Source: a virus. Taken from it: a stretch of DNA of 28,868 nucleotides. Both the position numbers and the translations under genes were made by a program. Positions 8,102 through 14,040 of this stretch are shown piece by piece (within the stretch, counting starts at the first letter, position 1; every line of letters starts with the position of its first letter). Location of the stretch: IMG/VR virus record IMGVR_UViG_3300042882_000347, positions 1 to 28,868 of that record; one strand, 5' to 3'. Below the pieces are notes generated by a model, which saw only the letters and a list, made by a program, of their open reading frames with translations, was not told the DNA's origin and made no database searches.

Positions 8102-8685
8102 TATAATTCTGTGGGACTAAATAATAGCTCCACAGTTCCGCGTACAGGTTTCCATACTCTTTTAAACAGTACCGCAGGTGGCTCCGAAACTTGTAGTTCG
8201 AAGAATCCATATGCAGCTTTGCTTACTGACGGGCCTACTAACCAATTTGTCCCGAGTGTCTCGGGGAATCTAATGTAAATAATATTAGGGGATGTTAATG
8301 CCCACGCACTATCTAAAGCAGGTGTTGTACTGTTTACTCTAGATGTACCAGTTGTTAATCTGTAATAGCTATTGTTGTAGAGAACAATTTCCTCTGCATT
8401 GTAAGCAAGGGTAGCATTCCATAAATCTCTATTAACTGGATTTCTAATGGAGAGTGTGGTAACAATACCGTTTGGTCTTATTGCAGTTGGTATTTTATCC
8501 TTACCGATTGTTGTGTTTAAACCTTCAGCAACAACAGCACTAAATGTATGGCCTAAGTCAGTACGCCCTAAGAAACCCACTGTAATTGGGTACTCAAGTT
8601 GCTCACCTTGTACCAATGACCATAATGAATTACCAGCATCGGATATTAAATCTGTTGTTATTACATTTATTCTAGACCTAGCCAT
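8101..8685 (-). CDS. Virion structural protein, probably tail or fibre connector (194 aa)
   Basis: Starts MARSRINVITTDLISDAGNS. It contains SLWSLVQGEQLEYPITVGFL and, near the end, YGFFELQVSEPP followed by FKRVWKPVRGTVELLFSP. Similar proteins are found at the head of fibre operons in podoviruses. Strong GGAGG before the ATG, which lies inside the end of the upstream gene. It is first in the fibre operon after the terminase region, which would suit an adaptor joining fibres to the tail, but that is inference. Confidence 0.6.
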   Translation of the reverse strand: MARSRINVITTDLISDAGNSLWSLVQGEQLEYPITVGFLGRTDLGHTFSAVVAEGLNTTIGKDKIPTAIRPNGIVTTLSIRNPVNRDLWNATLAYNAEEIVLYNNSYYRLTTGTSRVNSTTPALDSAWALTSPNIIYIRFPETLGTNWLVGPSVSKAAYGFFELQVSEPPAVLFKRVWKPVRGTVELLFSPTEL

Positions 8686-9058
8686 TATTCCTCCGTTCCG
8701 GGGTATAATCGTATTTATCTACTTTTCTCTCTAACTTTTCGAGTACTAGGTCTAGTTTCTTTCCCAAACTATCGCCTAGACCTCTCAAATCTTCTTTACG
8801 TGCATAATGAGTAGACATTTGTACCTCTAATTCTTCTAACTTATCTAGTTTGCGAGATATCTCACTAAGATGTACATTTAAATCTGTTCTTTTAACATAA
8901 TCAGTTGCAATTAAAATTCTTAAATCGTTTAATGCTTGAATAGCCACATCATGGTCGTCCTCTAGACTTTTGAACTTGGTTGTTAACAACCCTATAAAAG
9001 TCGTTGCAATAGTCCCTCCAACACCAATAAAGATGTTGACCCAGTCTTGTGTTTCCAT
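8678..9058 (-). CDS. Membrane-anchored coiled-coil protein (126 aa), possible lysis factor
   Basis: The ATG at 9058 (METQDWVNIFIGVGGTIATT) is preceded by AAGGAT 6 nt upstream and is preferred over an upstream GTG at 9103 inside the terminase gene. Residues 6-29 form one transmembrane helix. Residues 30-120 are charged and coiled-coil-like (LSEISRKLDKLEELEVQMST, LDLVLEKLERKVDK). One N-terminal span followed by a long coiled coil resembles XhlA-type or spanin-like lysis accessories that lie near terminase genes in podoviruses. The topology is clear from sequence; the lysis role is inferred. Confidence 0.65.
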   Translation of the reverse strand: METQDWVNIFIGVGGTIATTFIGLLTTKFKSLEDDHDVAIQALNDLRILIATDYVKRTDLNVHLSEISRKLDKLEELEVQMSTHYARKEDLRGLGDSLGKKLDLVLEKLERKVDKYDYTPERRNNG

Positions 9059-9068
9059 CTTAATATCC

Positions 9069-10397
9069 TTAAAAGTTGAAACCTCGGGAAGTTCTTTTCC
9101 CACCTGTTTGAATTGGATATAGATACTCTACTGCGTAGCGTACACCATCAGAGAAATGTTCTATACCTTCCGACTTATCGATAGTCGCTATATCTAAGTT
9201 GCGGTCAGTCCACTTTGTTCTCTCTAATGATAAAATGGTACCACTACATCTGGGATGTACATACATATCTATTTTACCAGATGCTGTATGTAACTTACGA
9301 TTAACAGCCGCTACACTATCCACAATGGGTGGCGCTGCTCTATGTGCTATACAAATAATACCATTAGATTCTAATATGCTAAAATCCGTTCGTCCCACTG
9401 GCGCAGAAGTCTTTCTAGCTCTTCCTGATGGATCAGGATAGGCGTAGATCTTATGCCCTTGGAATTTAGTTTTAAGAGCGATAGCGAGGGCTTCAGTGTC
9501 TGGGTGTCCTTGCATCTCATCGATAAACTGCATCTGATGACCTCTGAGTGCAAAGATGCTAGAACATTGTCGCATGACGTTAAAGTCGATACAGACATGT
9601 ACATCTTCTCCTGGTTCAAAGTATTGTAAATGAGCATCTACATGTTTCTTTCTATCAAAACAATAGAATACGCTATTACCAGACTCTGCAAATGAAGCCA
9701 TATATTCTGAGGCCCATGTTACAGGGTCTAGCTTATCTTTTAACTTTTCAATCTCAACAGGATCAAGGAATGGTGATTGTAAATAATCATATTGCCAGAA
9801 ACCCCAATCAGGATCTGTTTCGTGGTACATACACATTTCATGAAAGAAATTATACCCTTTTGGAGTACTAATAGCTAATGCACGCCCAGGAGATTTAGCA
9901 CCAACTGCTTTTGCTCTTCTATTACTCCATCTAGTAGCAATAGTAGGTTGTATAACAGATTGCCAAGCTTCTTCGGCAGTAATACCTTTAGTACAAGAAG
10001 AGACTTCGTCCCATACTACAAAGTAAGCACCCTTACCACGCATACGTTCCACTGATTCAAAGGATAATAGTATTAATTCTACATTACCTGGAAATAGAAA
10101 ACGTCCTGTGTCTCTAGATGCTTTAATTGCATAATGCTCCATCCCAAGGTCATAGTTTATAAGAGGATAGTAAATATCCTTCACCTGATCAAAGGTAGGA
10201 GCGATAATGTACACTTTTTTATTAGGTACATTATGAGGTAATTCTAATAGTTCAAATATTGCTGAAATAGCAGCTACGGCAGCTTTATAGGATTTACCCC
10301 AGCCCCGAGCACAACAAACGGTTGCATATCTTACACTACGATCAATAAATAAGGCGCGATATATTTCAGATTGCGCAGGGTGCAGGTTAATAGCCAC
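9069..10397 (-). CDS. terL: Terminase large subunit (DNA packaging ATPase-nuclease)
   Basis: The DNA-packaging motor of the phage. With the GTG start at 10397 (GGAG seven bases upstream) it has 442 residues, the normal size. The ATPase has Walker A CARGWGKSYK near residues 30-36 and Walker B AYFVVWDE near 125-131, followed by a coupling motif (ALAISTPKG). The RNase H-like nuclease domain has acidic residues in CIDFNVM, AYPDPSG and HFSDGVRYAV (near 271, 322 and 417). An upstream TTG at 10421 is possible, but its Shine-Dalgarno is poor. The start lies within the end of a small membrane-protein ORF. Identification is near certain. Confidence 0.96.
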   Translation of the reverse strand: MAINLHPAQSEIYRALFIDRSVRYATVCCARGWGKSYKAAVAAISAIFELLELPHNVPNKKVYIIAPTFDQVKDIYYPLINYDLGMEHYAIKASRDTGRFLFPGNVELILLSFESVERMRGKGAYFVVWDEVSSCTKGITAEEAWQSVIQPTIATRWSNRRAKAVGAKSPGRALAISTPKGYNFFHEMCMYHETDPDWGFWQYDYLQSPFLDPVEIEKLKDKLDPVTWASEYMASFAESGNSVFYCFDRKKHVDAHLQYFEPGEDVHVCIDFNVMRQCSSIFALRGHQMQFIDEMQGHPDTEALAIALKTKFQGHKIYAYPDPSGRARKTSAPVGRTDFSILESNGIICIAHRAAPPIVDSVAAVNRKLHTASGKIDMYVHPRCSGTILSLERTKWTDRNLDIATIDKSEGIEHFSDGVRYAVEYLYPIQTGGKRTSRGFNF

Positions 10398-10527
10398 GAA
10401 TAATCTCCAAGGCACCTGCAAACAATCTAAGCATTGTTATTGCATACACCATAGCTATCCATGTATTAAGTTCTACAAATGGGCCAATACCCAGTATAAT
10501 TAGGTTGAGGAGCATACTTGGTACCAT
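10387..10527 (-). CDS. Possible small membrane protein between terminase genes (46 aa)
   Basis: An ORF read from an ATG at 10527 (MVPSMLLNLIILGIGPFVEL) with two hydrophobic stretches and a C-terminal IIRGY. It could start further upstream at TTG 10569. It overlaps both the previous membrane-protein gene and the terminase start. No good Shine-Dalgarno is seen at any start, so this is uncertain. If real, it and the 57-aa gene form a pair of small membrane proteins, as in holin/antiholin sets. Low confidence. Confidence 0.35.
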   Translation of the reverse strand: MVPSMLLNLIILGIGPFVELNTWIAMVYAITMLRLFAGALEIIRGY

Positions 10528-10673
10528 ATGTAGATAAATGAGTTCAAGCAAACCATCATAACCAGCCAATTTAGAGCACGGTCTGTTACTGTAGGTACAA
10601 GTATTGAATACGCAATAAAGCCTATATAGTACAGGCTAATAGTTATCAACAGGTAAATCATCAGGTAACTCAT
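10500..10673 (-). CDS. Small membrane protein with two predicted spans (57 aa), holin candidate
   Basis: The ATG at 10673 has GGAG six bases upstream, a good start nested 38 nt inside the end of the terminase small-subunit gene. The protein MSYLMIYLLITISLYYIGFI has a first hydrophobic segment at about residues 2-26, a short loop PTVTDRALN, and a second at about 35-53, giving the hairpin topology of class II holins. In T7 the holin gene also lies beside the terminase genes. Topology and position support a holin; nothing in the sequence proves it. Confidence 0.6.
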   Translation of the reverse strand: MSYLMIYLLITISLYYIGFIAYSILVPTVTDRALNWLVMMVCLNSFIYIWYQVCSST

Positions 10674-11043
10674 TTTGCTCTCCAATTATATATGTATCGC
10701 CCTCTTTATTGAGGTTTATGATTAATGGTACACGTTCTTGTACAGCTTCTTCGTGTAATTCGGGCACTCTACCATACCCATATCTTAATAGCTTTTCAGC
10801 GACATTAGTTAACTTGTCATAGAGATTCATATGTATTTCTTGATTATATGTACGTGTCTTGCCGGTAGACGTCAAAGGTACAATAATATTGTCTCTCCAA
10901 TCATTATAGAACTCTATTTGTTTCTCTATCTCACGATATTTAGTAACCAGTTCATAGATCGGATCAAATCTCAATTCGTTAAGTTTGTTAATAGCCGCAT
11001 GACCACCACGCTTGATACTGTGGATTCTCGTCAACTCACTCAT
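10636..11043 (-). CDS. terS: Probable terminase small subunit (135 aa)
   Basis: Starts MSELTRIHSIKRGGHAAINK after GAGG six bases upstream. It is helical, with LRFDPIYELVTKYREIEKQI followed by YDKLTNVAEKLLRYGYGRVP, a pattern seen in small packaging proteins encoded before terL in podoviruses. The C-terminus is acidic. TerS recognises the phage DNA and loads TerL. It sits two short genes upstream of terL in the same operon and directly downstream of two copies of the 19-bp element. I judge it likely from pattern and position, not from a catalytic motif. Confidence 0.7.
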   Translation of the reverse strand: MSELTRIHSIKRGGHAAINKLNELRFDPIYELVTKYREIEKQIEFYNDWRDNIIVPLTSTGKTRTYNQEIHMNLYDKLTNVAEKLLRYGYGRVPELHEEAVQERVPLIINLNKEGDTYIIGEQNELPDDLPVDNY

Positions 11044-11106
11044 ACAAACCTCTAGGTTTTCAATCGAATAGCAATTTTACGTACTATTCTTATTTATTTA
11101 ATTTTT

Positions 11107-11125
11107 AGGGTTAATTTAACGGGGT
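11107..11125 (-). repeat. 19-bp element, copy 1, upstream of terS
   Basis: Minus strand ACCCCGTTAAATTAACCCT, identical in four places. It lies 63 bp before the terS ATG. It contains the near-palindrome GTTAA-A-TTAAC. After it come AAAAATTAAATAAATAA and then the terS leader. Likely a promoter part or regulator-binding site. Confidence 0.75.
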
Positions 11126-11136
11126 TAAGTAATGTT

Positions 11137-11142
11137 ATTATA
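11137..11142 (-). promoter_or_regulatory. Weak sigma-70-like -10 candidate (TATAAT)
   Basis: Within the AT-rich 74 bp between two copies of the 19-bp element, the minus strand reads TTAATATAATAAC with a perfect TATAAT. Only a poor -35 (TTCTTT) lies about 16 bp upstream. In DNA this AT-rich the match could be chance. The region 11044-11219 (176 bp) contains no gene. Confidence 0.25.
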
Positions 11143-11200
11143 TTAATAAGTATTAATTAAAGAATAACTATAAATGATGGATAATTAAGGGGGCAGCTAA

Positions 11201-11219
11201 AGGGTTAATTTAACGGGGT
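11201..11219 (-). repeat. 19-bp element, copy 2, at the end of the AP2 gene
   Basis: Identical to the other copies (ACCCCGTTAAATTAACCCT on the minus strand). It abuts the TAG stop of the AP2 gene, giving TAGACCCCG, and lies 94 bp from copy 1. The same TAGACCCCG junction occurs at copy 4. Confidence 0.75.
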
Positions 11220-11447
11220 CTAGTCATCGTAAGGTACCAATTCCCATTGAGGCTCTAATTGTTCTTCGAATGCCTTACGAGCTTTATAAGCTTCATGAGG
11301 GCAATCAAAAGCACCAATATATTTCTTTTCAACTCTAAACTTTTGTATTACACGACTACTGGCTACCCACTTACATCTTTTAGTATGCCAAAAGACTCCT
11401 TTATAAGGTGATCTAATATCACCATCTGAACTATGTTCTGATACCAT
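11220..11447 (-). CDS. Stand-alone AP2-domain protein (75 aa)
   Basis: Residues 13-62 form an AP2/ERF-like DNA-binding domain: SPYKGVFWHTKRCKWVASSR, then KKYIGAFDCPHEAYKARKAF. In phages this domain is usually attached to an HNH nuclease; here it stands alone. The ATG at 11447 lies inside the end of the upstream HNH-AP2 gene in a different frame, with a weakly placed GGAG about 12 nt upstream. It may be a domain broken off a longer homing endonuclease, or a small DNA-binding protein in its own right. It ends immediately at a 19-bp element. Confidence 0.65.
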   Translation of the reverse strand: MVSEHSSDGDIRSPYKGVFWHTKRCKWVASSRVIQKFRVEKKYIGAFDCPHEAYKARKAFEEQLEPQWELVPYDD

Positions 11448-11778
11448 TGTTAAAGAATTCTCCGTATAGCGATTCGGTTGATGCTACCCAGGCCAAATGA
11501 GCTTCATATTCATTATCAAACTTACCGATATAATAAGTTTTATTATGGTACCTTATTTGGGCTATCCAGTTTTGCCTGCGCTTACACCAATATACACCTT
11601 TATACCGGCTTGTTGTATTTTCCCATTTCTTTCTATTACGACAATTTTCAGCACGTGTTGCAAGTCTTAAATTTGATAAATCATCATTAGTATTGTCTTG
11701 ATCAATATGATCTATTTCATAACCATTAGGTATTGGGCCGTTTGCTGCTATCCAAATTTTGCGTGTTTTATGGCTCAT
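11431..11778 (-). CDS. HNH endonuclease with AP2 domain (115 aa), short at the N-terminus
   Basis: Residues 10-50 carry the HNH_3 core: NGPIPNGYEIDHIDQDNTND, then LSNLRLATRAENCRNRK. Residues 57-100 are an AP2 DNA-binding domain (SRYKGVYWCKRRQNWIAQIR, then YIGKFDNEYEAHLAW). This is the usual layout of phage HNH homing endonucleases. The normal N-terminal strand before the 'H..IW' position is largely missing, but AAGGAT lies 5 nt before the ATG, so the short form is translated. It is a mobile selfish gene by family, placed between two operons behind a terminator. Confidence 0.85.
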   Translation of the reverse strand: MSHKTRKIWIAANGPIPNGYEIDHIDQDNTNDDLSNLRLATRAENCRNRKKWENTTSRYKGVYWCKRRQNWIAQIRYHNKTYYIGKFDNEYEAHLAWVASTESLYGEFFNNGIRT

Positions 11779-11795
11779 ATAATATCCTTAAAGCG

Positions 11796-11825
11796 AAAAA
11801 AAAATAAGGGGGGAATCCCTCCCTA
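11796..11825 (-). terminator. Intrinsic terminator before the HNH gene
   Basis: On the minus strand AGGGAGGGATTCCCCCC is followed by TTATTTTTTTTT. The stem is short and imperfect (one A/C mismatch), but the T-run is nine long. About 15 bp upstream (11839-11852) is a second small hairpin with a TTCG tetraloop, flanked by 8-nt direct repeats CCAAATGA on the plus strand. It ends the 12132-11881 operon and lies next to the HNH ribosome-binding site. Confidence 0.65.
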
Positions 11826-11880
11826 CCCTCCCAAATGAACACCCGAAGGCATCCAAATGAGAGAGTAGAGAGGGGGTTGG

Positions 11881-12132
11881 TTATAGTTCTACCTCACCTG
11901 AGTTTAACATCTTACAAGCTATTTCAGCCGCTTCTTTGCTAAAGTAAGGTCCAATTTTTCCATCATAAGTTCCATAAGGGTCAGGCTGCCATACATTTTG
12001 AAGAAAACTAAAGCGCAATACAAAATTACCCTTATTCTCCAAAGACCAATCAACTACAAAGTCAGGACACAATTCATCCCTTAAGGCAAGTAATCTAGTA
12101 AATCTGCGCATTTCTTTTTGTGAGTCGTTCAT
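11881..12132 (-). CDS. Hypothetical protein (83 aa)
   Basis: Starts MNDSQKEMRRFTRLLALRDE and contains PYGTYDGKIGPYFSKEAAEI. The C-terminal half resembles the short 'GPY.s..eA..a...ln' signature of small phage proteins of unknown role. The ATG overlaps the stop of a nine-codon ORF at 12158-12129. Its last codons (KMLNSGEVEL) are repeated almost exactly, as DNA, just upstream of its own start (see repeats at 11892 and 12140). No function assigned. Confidence 0.7.
   Translation of the reverse strand: MNDSQKEMRRFTRLLALRDELCPDFVVDWSLENKGNFVLRFSFLQNVWQPDPYGTYDGKIGPYFSKEAAEIACKMLNSGEVEL
11892..11914 (-). repeat. 23-nt direct repeat, copy inside the end of the 83-aa gene
   Basis: Encodes the C-terminal KMLNSGEV. 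It matches 12140-12162 at 22 of 23 positions and the two copies flank the 83-aa gene. Confidence 0.8.
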
Positions 12133-12158
12133 ATTCTTGCCTCGCCTGAGTTTAACAT
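12129..12158 (-). CDS. Possible nine-codon leader peptide MLNSGEARI
   Basis: A GGAGG lies nine bases before the ATG, and its TGA overlaps the ATG of the 83-aa gene as ATGA. It is derived from the repeated gene end. It may couple translation of the 83-aa gene, or may be only the remnant of a deleted gene copy. Low confidence as a functional peptide. Confidence 0.3.
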   Translation of the reverse strand: MLNSGEARI

Positions 12159-12162
12159 CTTA
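12140..12162 (-). repeat. 23-nt direct repeat, copy upstream of the 83-aa gene
   Basis: Second copy of the sequence at 11892-11914, with one mismatch (A/G). It lies in the 51-bp gap between the 128-aa and 83-aa genes. Probably a scar of a tandem gene duplication. Confidence 0.8.
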
Positions 12163-12183
12163 GAATACCTCCAGAATTAAACG

Positions 12184-12570
12184 TCATCTCTTCTTCGATT
12201 TATGGCCAGCACTGCTGTCATTCTCGAAAACATGCGGTATACTATCAACGAGTCTCTCAATTTCACCGACTGCTAAATAGGGATTTGCTACAACACTGGT
12301 GACTACTAATGTTATATTATTACCACTACGCTTTATAATTTCGAATGTAGCTACCGTGTATTCATAAGGGAAGACATTTCCATAAGTCGCGGGTAAATCT
12401 CCAATATGGCGTTGTTTGCCTGTTATTGGGTCAAAGACAATTACTTGCAAAGTGCTAGAGAGTTTTCTTTCACGCTGTAATGCGCCTCTATACCCTGCAG
12501 CAATACGTGGATAAAGCGCTTCTTTCTCGAATGCGCCTTTAGGTTTAAACATAGTAAATTTACAGTTCAT
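12184..12570 (-). CDS. Hypothetical protein (128 aa)
   Basis: The ATG at 12570 (MNCKFTMFKPKGAFEKEALY) has GGAG eight bases upstream and overlaps the previous stop as ATGA. A longer reading to 12594 is less likely. The middle is beta-rich (LQVIVFDPITGKQR, YEYTVATFEIIKRSGNNITL) and the C-terminus is basic (HKSKKR). It lies downstream of the two repeat-module genes but does not itself contain the module. No family recognised. Confidence 0.7.
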   Translation of the reverse strand: MNCKFTMFKPKGAFEKEALYPRIAAGYRGALQRERKLSSTLQVIVFDPITGKQRHIGDLPATYGNVFPYEYTVATFEIIKRSGNNITLVVTSVVANPYLAVGEIERLVDSIPHVFENDSSAGHKSKKR

Positions 12571-12938
12571 TGTACTTTCTCCATTAAATCCCAATCATCA
12601 TCTCTGTGTGAGTAAAACATACCATGTAAAGTAAACTTTATTGTGCTTGCCATAGTGCTGTGTGGGTGCATAATACCGACAACTGCATCTTGTCTGTCTT
12701 GATGAGCATCGTTATCAACATAGTGTATAAGAACTTTATGACCCTCTCTGTTTACCCAGGTCTCTCCTATAACAAATTTGGGTGCTAATCTTAAGTCATC
12801 TGCACTAAGCCATTCAGCACGACTTTTACCTCTTTCGATGAATACACATAAATATGGTAGTCCTGTTGCAGGGTTCTCATCAATATGTAATAGTGTACCT
12901 GGTACATTTCTTGCTACAATCTTATCGCCAACCTTCAT
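12567..12938 (-). CDS. Two-module member of a repeated small-domain family (123 aa)
   Basis: Built from two copies of a module of about 60 residues, at 1-55 (KVGDKIVARNVPGTLLHI) and 56-123 (IGETWVNREGHKVLIHYV ... FTLHGMFYSHRDDDWDLMEK). Each begins with a V/I-G-x-x-Y/W strand, then R-x-G/N, a V-L-I strand, a W/F-x-x-x-G turn and a D-L-type end. The same module occurs in the next gene and in the genes at 14790 and 15652. Small SH3/KOW-like beta barrels have a similar layout, but no catalytic residue is seen. GGAG precedes the ATG. Confidence 0.7.
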   Translation of the reverse strand: MKVGDKIVARNVPGTLLHIDENPATGLPYLCVFIERGKSRAEWLSADDLRLAPKFVIGETWVNREGHKVLIHYVDNDAHQDRQDAVVGIMHPHSTMASTIKFTLHGMFYSHRDDDWDLMEKVQ

Positions 12939-13324
12939 TAGTGTTTCTCCAGAATTAAATCATTTGCACTAGTTTCTTTAGTGTGATAGTAACAGCCATC
13001 AAGTGTGTACCAATGTGCATCATCAGTTTTACCAGCTCTCTTAGATACACCTAATACAGGAAGATCATCAGCCTTAGACTTCTCTGCAATATATACAATA
13101 AGCACTTCAACACCCTCTCTGCTAAGATAAGTCTTGCCAACCTGTAATTCTACTGGCATTAACAGATTTAATTTAACACCGGCTGTGCATGTACCATTAC
13201 CACGGTACCAAGAGAGATCACCGTTGAAGAAATTAACTCCTACAAACCTATCATCCTTTTCTAATACAATAAGAACACGGTGGCAGTCCATATTTCGATA
13301 CTCTTTATTAACTTCTATCATCAT
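12938..13324 (-). CDS. Two-module member of the same repeated small-domain family (128 aa)
   Basis: Residues 1-58 (IEVNKEYRNMDCHRVLIVLE ... LSWYRGNGTC) and 59-128 (LQVGKTYLSREGVEVLIVYI ... HWYTLDGCYYHTKETSANDL) are two copies of the module. The second copy is close to that in the 123-aa protein (VGKTYLSREGVEVLI versus IGETWVNREGHKVLI), so the two genes are paralogues. The start overlaps the upstream stop (ATGATGA). Function unknown. Confidence 0.7.
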   Translation of the reverse strand: MMIEVNKEYRNMDCHRVLIVLEKDDRFVGVNFFNGDLSWYRGNGTCTAGVKLNLLMPVELQVGKTYLSREGVEVLIVYIAEKSKADDLPVLGVSKRAGKTDDAHWYTLDGCYYHTKETSANDLILEKH

Positions 13325-13515
13325 CTTAGTCCCATTGCAATTTCAATTTTAGCTAGATCTTCTTCATTTAACAAATAGTTTGACCAAGCATTAACCTCAT
13401 CATATGAAATCCTTACAGAGAAATTCTTTCCAGATTTTGAAATACATACTTCTGAGATTCTATCAAGGTTAATCAATACATTAGTCCCTTGATCTGTGAC
13501 TTTTATAAAGTTCAT
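13321..13515 (-). CDS. Hypothetical protein (64 aa)
   Basis: Reads MNFIKVTDQGTNVLINLDRI and contains a beta hairpin followed by a helix (NEEDLAKIEIAMGLR). The 'v.iNld.I..v' pattern is common in small phage and bacterial proteins of unknown role. The ATG overlaps the HIRAN gene stop, and its own stop overlaps the next start, so it sits within a tightly coupled operon. Confidence 0.65.
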   Translation of the reverse strand: MNFIKVTDQGTNVLINLDRISEVCISKSGKNFSVRISYDEVNAWSNYLLNEEDLAKIEIAMGLR

Positions 13516-13829
13516 TTTATTTTCTCCGCAACACTGATAACCTCTTGATGTGGATTTTTGTCGTATTCAGCAATTATTTCAAATCGACGATCTTTAATAA
13601 ACCTTATTGTTGCAAAGTTACTCTTAAACACTTTGTCCATACCTTTGGGCAAGTACCCAATAAATACAAACTTATTTGTACCATGATGCAATGCCAATAC
13701 TCTTACTGCATTAGGATCATACTGATTTCCAGGCTCTCTTTCTATAAAACCTAAATTGCCTTCCGCTATAGTATAGTAGAACTGTTGTACTGCTTGCGGT
13801 CTGAATGTAATGCCTACTACTTTGTACAT
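13512..13829 (-). CDS. HIRAN-domain protein (105 aa)
   Basis: The whole protein is a HIRAN domain: MYKVVGITFRPQ at the start, LGFIEREPGNQYDPNAVRVL with the characteristic REP-N-YDPNAV core at residues 29-44, then VFIGYLPKGM. HIRAN domains occur at the N-terminus of SWI2/SNF2 helicases such as HLTF/Rad5, where they bind 3' ends of single-stranded DNA; stand-alone forms occur in bacteria and phages. A role at damaged or stalled DNA ends is therefore plausible. It overlaps the secreted-protein gene by 13 nt. Confidence 0.85.
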   Translation of the reverse strand: MYKVVGITFRPQAVQQFYYTIAEGNLGFIEREPGNQYDPNAVRVLALHHGTNKFVFIGYLPKGMDKVFKSNFATIRFIKDRRFEIIAEYDKNPHQEVISVAEKIK

Positions 13830-13984
13830 TGTAATTTCCCAAATCTATGTGTTGTTGCAAGTCCACCGAGAATATCATGTCTCTTCTCAGTAATTAATTG
13901 TACTTTACACTTACCCTTGCCGATCCATTTAACATCAGCACGAGCTGTTGTGATACTTAAAATCAATATAACTAGTAATCTCAT
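13817..13984 (-). CDS. Small secreted protein with signal peptide (55 aa)
   Basis: MRLLVILILSITTARADVKW has a basic N-terminus, a hydrophobic core LLVILILSI and an ARA-D cleavage site, a standard Sec signal peptide. The mature part would have about 39 residues with two cysteines (in KCKVQLI and LQCTK), suitable for one disulphide in the periplasm. GAGG lies four bases before the ATG, directly after the terminator at 13996. Phage periplasmic proteins are usually lysis factors or superinfection-exclusion proteins; which this is cannot be told. Confidence 0.65.
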   Translation of the reverse strand: MRLLVILILSITTARADVKWIGKGKCKVQLITEKRHDILGGLATTHRFGKLQCTK

Positions 13985-13995
13985 AAAGCCTCGAT

Positions 13996-14027
13996 TAAAA
14001 ACCCCCTAACCATACAGGTCAAGGGGT
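13996..14027 (-). terminator. Strong intrinsic terminator after the 206-aa gene
   Basis: The minus strand forms an 11-bp stem, ACCCCTTGACC with GGTTAGGGGGT (two G-T pairs), a 5-nt loop TGTAT, then TTTTTAATC. It lies 14 bp after the stop of the 206-aa gene and just before the ribosome-binding site of the secreted-protein gene. Confidence 0.9.
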
Positions 14028-14040
14028 CTTGTTAATTTAC

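Noticed and set aside
9059-9103. GTG start at 9103 for the membrane coiled-coil protein
   Set aside because: The ATG at 9058 has AAGGAT at good distance and places the transmembrane helix at the N-terminus as expected.
10398-10421. TTG start of the large terminase at 10421
   Set aside because: The GTG at 10397 has GGAG at ideal spacing and gives the normal N-terminus; the TTG has no clear ribosome-binding site.
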